DNA from: a bacterium
Lineage (GTDB): Bacteria; CSSED10-310; JAJRTK01
DNA length: 20,655 bases
Direction: 5' to 3'
Assembly: GCA_024278345.1 (NCBI GenBank)
Contig: JAJRTK010000058.1
Coordinates: forward strand, 1-20,655
The translations under genes and the position numbers were made by a program. The notes under the pieces are model-generated. The model saw nothing but the letters and a program-made list of their open reading frames with translations. It did no database searches and had not been told where the DNA came from. Below, in pieces: positions 16,229 to 20,655 of this stretch (position 1 is its first letter; every line of letters begins with the position of its first letter).

Positions 16229-17029
16229 TCAGACCAGCGTTGGAATGGGGCCGTCCTTTGAGCCGGTGACGAACTGACGCACGGCGGGATCATGGGATCT
16301 CAGTATCTCCGCCGCGGGGCCGATGGCGTGGATCCGGCCATCCCAAATCATGGCGATCCGGTGGGCAATCCTTCTGGCGACGGCCATTTCGTTGGAAACC
16401 GCCACCACCGTCATGGAGAGCTGCCTCTTGAGCTGGTTGATCATTTTGCTGATGGCGGCGGCACTGATGGGATCGAGACCGGCCGTTGGCTCGTCCAAGA
16501 GGACGATCTCCGGCTTGTGAACCATGGAGCGTGCCAGGCCCACTCGCTTCCGCATTCCCCCCGACAACTCCACCGGCTTCAGATGCTCGACGTCGAACAA
16601 CCGGACCTCTTCCAAAATGTCTTTCACGCGCTTCCGAATCTCCTCCTCCGGGAAATCGCTGTGGTTCAGCAGGTAGAAGCCGACGTTCTCGAAGACGGTC
16701 ATCGAGTCGAATAGCGCGTAGCTCTGGAAGCTCATTCCCATGACACGGCGGATTTCGGCCAGCTCCGAAGCCCTAAGAGCGGCGAGATCGCGTCCCTTGA
16801 CAAGAACCTTCCCGGTGGAGGGCTTGATGAGGCCGTTGATCGTCTTGAGAAGCACGGTTTTTCCGGTGGCACCGGGGCCGATGAAAACCAAGGTCTCACC
16901 GCGGAACACCTTGAGATTGATTCCCTTGAGCAACGGCGGTTCCGGCGGAAAGCGGACCGATACATCCCGCAGCTCGATCACCGGCTGCGCCTGAGGTTCT
17001 GAAAGCTCCGACCACCCATTCCTATCCAC
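16229..17029 (-). CDS. mlaF: MlaF/Ttg2A-type ABC transporter ATPase with altered H-loop
   Basis: 266 residues. The Walker A motif GPGATGKT is at 51-58, a Q-loop at FQSYALF, the signature LSGGMRKRVGLAR near 157-169 and Walker B plus the catalytic Glu in IVLLDEPTAGLDP near 176-188. The DSMTVFENVGFYL segment and the MRKRV signature are typical of the MCE-associated phospholipid transporter ATPase (MlaF/Ttg2A/Mkl). That ATPase drives lipid exchange between outer and inner membrane with MlaE and MlaD, which are not in this window. The H-loop, normally VSHD, reads VSNEM: Asn replaces the switch His at residue 213 (codon at 16391-16393). The GTG start at 17029 is preceded by a purine-rich stretch. 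It is the last gene of the minus-strand cluster, 123 nt after the J-protein gene. Confidence 0.85.
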   Translation of the reverse strand: MDRNGWSELSEPQAQPVIELRDVSVRFPPEPPLLKGINLKVFRGETLVFIGPGATGKTVLLKTINGLIKPSTGKVLVKGRDLAALRASELAEIRRVMGMSFQSYALFDSMTVFENVGFYLLNHSDFPEEEIRKRVKDILEEVRLFDVEHLKPVELSGGMRKRVGLARSMVHKPEIVLLDEPTAGLDPISAAAISKMINQLKRQLSMTVVAVSNEMAVARRIAHRIAMIWDGRIHAIGPAAEILRSHDPAVRQFVTGSKDGPIPTLV

Positions 17030-17152
17030 GTCCGCTCTCTCCGCTCAGCATTTGTCCAACAGCAGCCGCCAGGGCCACGAGATCCTACCTCCCCGATTCC
17101 ACCGCTAGATCACAGCCCCAGATCCCAATCAGCCTCCGACCATCCATGCAAT

Positions 17153-18157
17153 TCATCGGTTGATCAGCTTCCGTAACCCCTTGAGCACGCTGTGCTTGAT
17201 GTCGCTTCCGAAGTCGCTCAACCCGTCCAAGATCCCCTTCCCTACACCGCCGCCGCCATCATCATCTCCCAGCCCCCACGACGCCCGGTCCATGGAGACC
17301 CGATCCCAAAGGCCCCGGGTCTCCACTTCGACCTCCAATTTCTTCCGAAGAAGCTCGACGCTTTTTGAGCTGTTTCGCGCAAGCAGCCAAAGTGCCTTGG
17401 TATTTCCCTTGCCGTCGTAATGAGCGCTCTTTGCCGCATTCAGCAGCGCCTCCCTCGCCGAGGCAAGGAGCAGCTTCTCATCCAACTCGCTCCAATTCCT
17501 CTGGGCCGAGGCCTCCAAGACCAGGTACACCGCCTCCAGGAAATACTCGATCTTCGCCTTATCATAGCGGCGCTGGGCATAACTTAGTTCGGCCTGCAAG
17601 TTGTAGCTGCTGGACAACCGGCGATTCTCAAGCTCATATCGGCGCGCCTCCTTGGGCGCAACTCCCGTCCCTTCCAAGACCGACCAGAGAATCGACAGGG
17701 CCCTCTCCAGCTTCCCATCGATCTCCGATGGGGAAACCGTCTTCTCGTACTGCTCCATCTCACGCATGAAGGCCTGGTCCCGCTTTCGCCCCACTCCACG
17801 CTTCCAAAAGCGGTCTTCCGCCGCTGGCCGGGGCCTGGCCCGGCTGGGGCCTCCCCGCTTGTCGCGATAGGTCGCCGGATCGTAGCGTTCATTCTCCGAA
17901 AAAAATTGCTTGAACAAGTTGAAGGCGTTGAAAACCTCTTTCTGCCGCTCCTCCATCGACGACTGATTGTCCGGATTCCTGTCCGGGTGGTAAATGAGCG
18001 CCAACTTGCGGAACGCTTTCTTCATCTTGGCCTCATCGATGGGACCACGGAACATCAGCTTCCGCATACCATTCTTCTTGAGGTGGACATTGAAAACGTC
18101 GTAAGCCTCTCGAAGCTCTTCAGCCGTCGGATCAGAAAAACCGTATTTTTTTGCCAT
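17153..18157 (-). CDS. Atypical J-domain (DnaJ-like) protein
   Basis: 334 residues, cytoplasmic. The ATG at 18157 follows a strong GGAGGGA site three bases away; the frame stays open far upstream, but that part translates spacer and the next gene. Residues about 38-95 form a J-domain with the key HPD at 57-59 (KLALIYHPDRNPDN), preceded by an unusual 40-residue N-terminal region. There is no Gly/Phe region, zinc finger or CTD of a class A/B DnaJ. The middle is helical and highly charged; a Gly/Asp-rich linker (LGDDDGGGGVGKG) leads to a basic, amphipathic tail ending in LRKLINR that could bind a membrane or a partner. It should stimulate an Hsp70; no DnaK or GrpE gene is near. Codons 2-4 contain an A7 run right after the start. 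Confidence 0.75.
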   Translation of the reverse strand: MAKKYGFSDPTAEELREAYDVFNVHLKKNGMRKLMFRGPIDEAKMKKAFRKLALIYHPDRNPDNQSSMEERQKEVFNAFNLFKQFFSENERYDPATYRDKRGGPSRARPRPAAEDRFWKRGVGRKRDQAFMREMEQYEKTVSPSEIDGKLERALSILWSVLEGTGVAPKEARRYELENRRLSSSYNLQAELSYAQRRYDKAKIEYFLEAVYLVLEASAQRNWSELDEKLLLASAREALLNAAKSAHYDGKGNTKALWLLARNSSKSVELLRKKLEVEVETRGLWDRVSMDRASWGLGDDDGGGGVGKGILDGLSDFGSDIKHSVLKGLRKLINR

Positions 18158-18190
18158 GGCTCCCTCCGTCGAGCCCACCCGAATCGTTGC

Positions 18191-18214
18191 CACCAAAAAG
18201 TGGTGACAGCCACC
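18191..18214 (-). promoter_or_regulatory. Overlapping inverted repeats upstream of the J-protein gene
   Basis: On the plus strand CACCA (18191-18195) pairs with TGGTG (18201-18205), while GGTG (18202-18205) also pairs with CACC (18211-18214). GCCACC occurs on both sides (18189-18194 and 18209-18214), so the two hairpins compete for the same central bases. It lies 34-57 nt before the J-protein start and just downstream of a possible promoter, so it may be an operator rather than an RNA switch. Confidence 0.35.
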
Positions 18215-18217
18215 TTG

Positions 18218-18247
18218 ATTATCCCCCGTTGGGAACCCCAAGGGCAA
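18218..18247 (-). promoter_or_regulatory. Possible sigma70-type promoter for the J-protein gene
   Basis: On the minus strand a -10-like GATAAT (18218-18223, five of six consensus bases) is preceded by TTGCCC (18242-18247, three of six) with an 18-nt spacer containing the palindrome TTGGG-GTT-CCCAA. It lies in the gap between the upstream glycosyltransferase stop and the J-protein start. It would give the J-protein and ATPase genes their own transcript. Confidence 0.4.
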
Positions 18248-18263
18248 GCTCCCACCCCAATCT

Positions 18264-19883
18264 TCACTTCTCTCCGGGTTGGATTCCGCGTGCGTCAGCG
18301 TCCGTCCGGCCACCGCCGCTCGCCCTTCTTCGCCCTTCTCCAGAGTCTCGCGACACGGCGAAGAATACCGCATAAGGACCCGCCCGAGCCACCGGCAAAA
18401 ACCCCATTCTCCGCAAAGCTCGAACCCCGATGGGTAACTCAGGTTCTGGCACAACCACCCGCACTCTCCTCTTCCGGACTGCATCCACGGCTTCGGGAAG
18501 CCACGTGGCATTGGCGATCCCCAGAGTCTGGGCAAAACTCCCCCTTGGAGTCTTGAAAACCCACTCCAACAGCCGGCCCTGTTGGTGCGCCCAGCGCAAC
18601 TGCCGGGTGAATCCAAGGGTGTCGATATAACTGAAACTCTTGATCCGATCCGCCTCCAACGCAATCAAAGGCGGGCAAATCAAGGCCCGAGACCCCCGTG
18701 GAACCAGTTCCGCCACCACGCTCCCCAAGCGCCGCAGTTCCGCGCGGCGAATGCCCGAAAGACCCATCCGATAAAGGGGCGCCTTCCAAACCTGAACCCC
18801 GAGAACCACCAGACCGAGGACCGCCGCGATCCAGGCAAGACGGCGGTTTGCAGCCTCAGCCGCTACACCCCCCGCCAGCAGCACCATGGGCGCCTGGAGA
18901 GGAATCATGTAGTGAGGCCAAAAGGTCGAACTCAAACCCAGAGAAAAAATCAGCTCGAAGCCAAGCCAAAAAAGCGGAAACAACACCGCCGGGCGCCGCC
19001 TGAAGACCCACAACCCCCAAAGGGTCATGGGCAACAGAGGTCCCACTTCCCAAAAAAGCCGCGGCAAGCGGCTTGCCAAGGGGACAGGCGACCCCTTGAT
19101 GAAATGGAGCAGGAAACTCTGCAAGATGAGCTCGGGGCCGAATTGCCCATACGCAACGGCCAGAAGCCCCAAAATCGAGAAAGCGCTGGAAACCGACAAG
19201 ACCAGAGCACGCCTCCATTCCCTGAGCCCGCAAAGGTAGGCAATGGAAGCCAAACAAGGGAAAAGCCCACCCTGCTTGAACTGGAAGGCGATGCCAAACA
19301 GCAACCCGGCAAGGACCGTGGCTGCCCACGAAGACGCCAAGTTGAACTCTCTCTTCCGCCCAGCCACCAAAAACGCCATGCCCACCAAGGCCGCGGCACA
19401 AGAAAAGACCTCGCGCTCAAACAAGTGGTACCGGAATCCCAACGGCAGCCAAGCCCAGAAAAGAGCCGCCAACGCCCCCGCATTCCAGCCAAAGAACCGG
19501 CTCCCCAAAAACCAGATCGCCAGCGAGCCTGCAAACATCGCCAGCGACGAAAGAAACTCCCCCACGCGGTGGCTCGGGCCGAACCACCGGAAAAAAGGCG
19601 CGGCCGCTTGCTCCAAGAGAGGCGGATTCGCCTGAACGAAATCCCGGTAAGGCATCTCTCCCCGGGAGATCAAATAAGCGCTGTACAGATAATTGTCATC
19701 CTCGATCCAAACCGACGGCCAAAGCGCGCGCCCCACGCGAGGCGCCAAAAGAAGAAAGAGAATCACCACGCACCAGCCGCTCCGCGTCACGCTTCTCTGG
19801 CCGCGCTCATGGGCAATTCCGCGTACGACGCCATTCTGGACACCGTTCGGCTTTATCCCCGGCCCTCCCCGGTCCCCGTTCAC
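18264..19883 (-). CDS. GT-C-type membrane glycosyltransferase (PMT_2/ArnT-like)
   Basis: 539 residues with about ten to twelve hydrophobic segments; the first is near residues 36-52 (WCVVILFLLLAPRVG). The first outside loop has WIEDDNYLYSAYLI and then RGEMPYRDF, matching the acidic donor-binding loop of family-39/83-like enzymes. A soluble tail of about 130 residues closes the protein. It would use a polyprenyl-linked sugar at the outer face of the inner membrane; the acceptor is unknown. The GTG start at 19883 overlaps the TGA of the RpiB-like gene (GTGA) with GAGG close upstream, so translation is probably coupled. The similar acidic-loop layout in the protein at 460-2583 suggests distant homology. 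Confidence 0.78.
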   Translation of the reverse strand: MNGDRGGPGIKPNGVQNGVVRGIAHERGQRSVTRSGWCVVILFLLLAPRVGRALWPSVWIEDDNYLYSAYLISRGEMPYRDFVQANPPLLEQAAAPFFRWFGPSHRVGEFLSSLAMFAGSLAIWFLGSRFFGWNAGALAALFWAWLPLGFRYHLFEREVFSCAAALVGMAFLVAGRKREFNLASSWAATVLAGLLFGIAFQFKQGGLFPCLASIAYLCGLREWRRALVLSVSSAFSILGLLAVAYGQFGPELILQSFLLHFIKGSPVPLASRLPRLFWEVGPLLPMTLWGLWVFRRRPAVLFPLFWLGFELIFSLGLSSTFWPHYMIPLQAPMVLLAGGVAAEAANRRLAWIAAVLGLVVLGVQVWKAPLYRMGLSGIRRAELRRLGSVVAELVPRGSRALICPPLIALEADRIKSFSYIDTLGFTRQLRWAHQQGRLLEWVFKTPRGSFAQTLGIANATWLPEAVDAVRKRRVRVVVPEPELPIGVRALRRMGFLPVARAGPYAVFFAVSRDSGEGRRRASGGGRTDADARGIQPGEK

Positions 19884-20655
19884 TCAGCCTCGACGAGCCT
19901 GAGCCCGATCCCGGCGGCTGTTTCCCTGGCCTGCTGCGTGACAAGTGTCCCCTTGGGGAGCACCAGCGGCCGCGTTCTATCGGCATCAAGAACATCCCTT
20001 TCCGATAGAACCAGCCGCCGCGACGCCTCGGCTCCACCGAAGATCTGGAGACTGCCCTCAGCGCCAACCGCGCCCACGCAACTCGCCGGTTTCGCCTTGG
20101 GAAGAGTGGACGGCGCGTTGCCCATCCAGCCTGCTGGAGCCCGGCCATCCGCCCCGGCACCGTGCTTGGGAGCTGGGCCATCCACCTCTTGGAGAACGAC
20201 CCGCAAAACTCGCTCCACCAGGGCCTGCACCGAGCCGGCACCCAAACCTGCGGACTCGAGCTCCATAATCTTGTCCACCCGCCGCTGGTGCCGGCCTCCG
20301 GCTGGTGGAGTCTCCAGGAAAACCCGCAATATACCGCTGGCGACTCCCATCCCCACCACTTGCGATCCCAGGCACAAGAGGTTCGCGTGATTGTGTTCTC
20401 GTGCGTTCCGAGCCGTGAAAAGATCGTTGCACACGGCGGCGCGAATACCGGGAATCTTGTTCGCCGCCATGCCGCTCCCCACACCCGCGCCATCGATCAT
20501 TAAGCCCAGGGAATCTTCGAGCTTTAAGACCTCGTGAGCTACTTTTCGGGCGATGTCCGGATAATCCACGGAGTCAGCGGTGTGGCAACCCACATCCCTC
20601 ACCTCGTATCCCCACTCCTGGGCAACGCCCTTCAGAACTTCCTTGAGTTCGAACC
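19880..20655 (-). CDS. RpiB/LacAB-family sugar-phosphate isomerase-like protein with C-terminal extension (5' end missing)
   Basis: The frame runs off the right edge; the visible part starts FELKEVLKGVAQEWGYEV, so roughly the first 12-15 residues are missing. Family landmarks follow: DYPDIA, MAANKIPGIRAAVC, TARNAREHNHANLL (the His of E. coli RpiB position 98) and GGRHQRRVDKI (phosphate-binding Arg). The active-site loop that reads CGTGVG in E. coli RpiB reads DGAGVG, so catalytic Cys65 is Asp (codon 20492-20494) and Thr67 is Ala. About 100 extra residues follow the isomerase domain, ending in LVLPKGTLVTQQARETA and a short tail; an ITP-x-AR-like motif of this kind recurs in microcompartment-associated proteins. 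Its stop overlaps the glycosyltransferase start by 4 nt. It may be a modified isomerase or a non-catalytic relative. Confidence 0.85.
   Translation of the reverse strand, partial: FELKEVLKGVAQEWGYEVRDVGCHTADSVDYPDIARKVAHEVLKLEDSLGLMIDGAGVGSGMAANKIPGIRAAVCNDLFTARNAREHNHANLLCLGSQVVGMGVASGILRVFLETPPAGGRHQRRVDKIMELESAGLGAGSVQALVERVLRVVLQEVDGPAPKHGAGADGRAPAGWMGNAPSTLPKAKPASCVGAVGAEGSLQIFGGAEASRRLVLSERDVLDADRTRPLVLPKGTLVTQQARETAAGIGLRLVEAE

Noticed and set aside
18158-18664. N-terminal extension of the J-protein to 503 residues
   Set aside because: The ATG at 18157 has a strong GGAGGGA site, and the extension would translate the intergenic gap and the end of the glycosyltransferase gene in another frame.
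18582-20390. 602-codon open frame on the plus strand opposite the glycosyltransferase and RpiB-like genes
   Set aside because: It is rich in Pro, Arg, Gln and Lys and shows no domain, whereas the minus strand carries two recognisable proteins joined by a stop/start overlap.

Overview
The window reads as GC-rich chromosomal DNA from a Gram-negative (diderm) bacterium. The evidence is a TamB-type inner-membrane/periplasmic protein next to an Omp85 barrel protein, an MlaF-type lipid-transport ATPase and a bactofilin. There is no rRNA, tRNA, phage or insertion sequence to place it further. A DUF4388/PATAN domain fused to TPRs, an atypical J-domain protein and an RpiB-like protein with a probable microcompartment-type tail would fit a myxobacterial or deltaproteobacterial relative, or a similar uncultured lineage. 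That placement is inference only.

Layout. Positions 1-111 hold almost five head-to-tail copies of a 23-bp unit made of alternating inverted arms, followed by a GC-rich hairpin-bearing non-coding stretch to about 459. A multi-spanning GT-C-type glycosyltransferase (460-2583, +) converges on a bactofilin (2768-3106, -) across a spacer with three stem-loops. A divergent region of about 300 bp follows; its right half (3312-3413) looks like a structured, possibly riboswitch-type leader. It precedes a plus-strand run: an SLC13/DASS-type transporter with two RCK_C domains (3414-5186), tamB (5242-10440) and a tamA/bamA-like gene with an unusually long POTRA region (10455-13367). After another spacer of about 300 bp with a good sigma70-type promoter comes a DUF4388-TPR-winged-helix-like protein (13674-16172, +).

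The right end is a minus-strand cluster, read from the right edge inward: a truncated RpiB-like protein (beyond 20655 to 19880), a second GT-C-like membrane protein overlapping it by 4 nt (19883-18264), a J-domain protein (18157-17153) and an MlaF-like ATPase (17029-16229).

How the genes may work together. Much of the window concerns the cell envelope: TamB and the Omp85 protein would form a lipid/outer-membrane-protein conduit across the periplasm, the MlaF-like ATPase would power a phospholipid transporter whose other subunits lie elsewhere, the GT-C proteins would transfer sugars from polyprenyl carriers, and the bactofilin would scaffold the inner membrane. The points most worth a second look are the structured leader of the transporter, the RpiB-like protein whose catalytic Cys and Thr are replaced and whose tail suggests a sugar-phosphate-type bacterial microcompartment beyond the right edge, the ATPase lacking its H-loop histidine, and homopolymer tracts in the outer-membrane genes.
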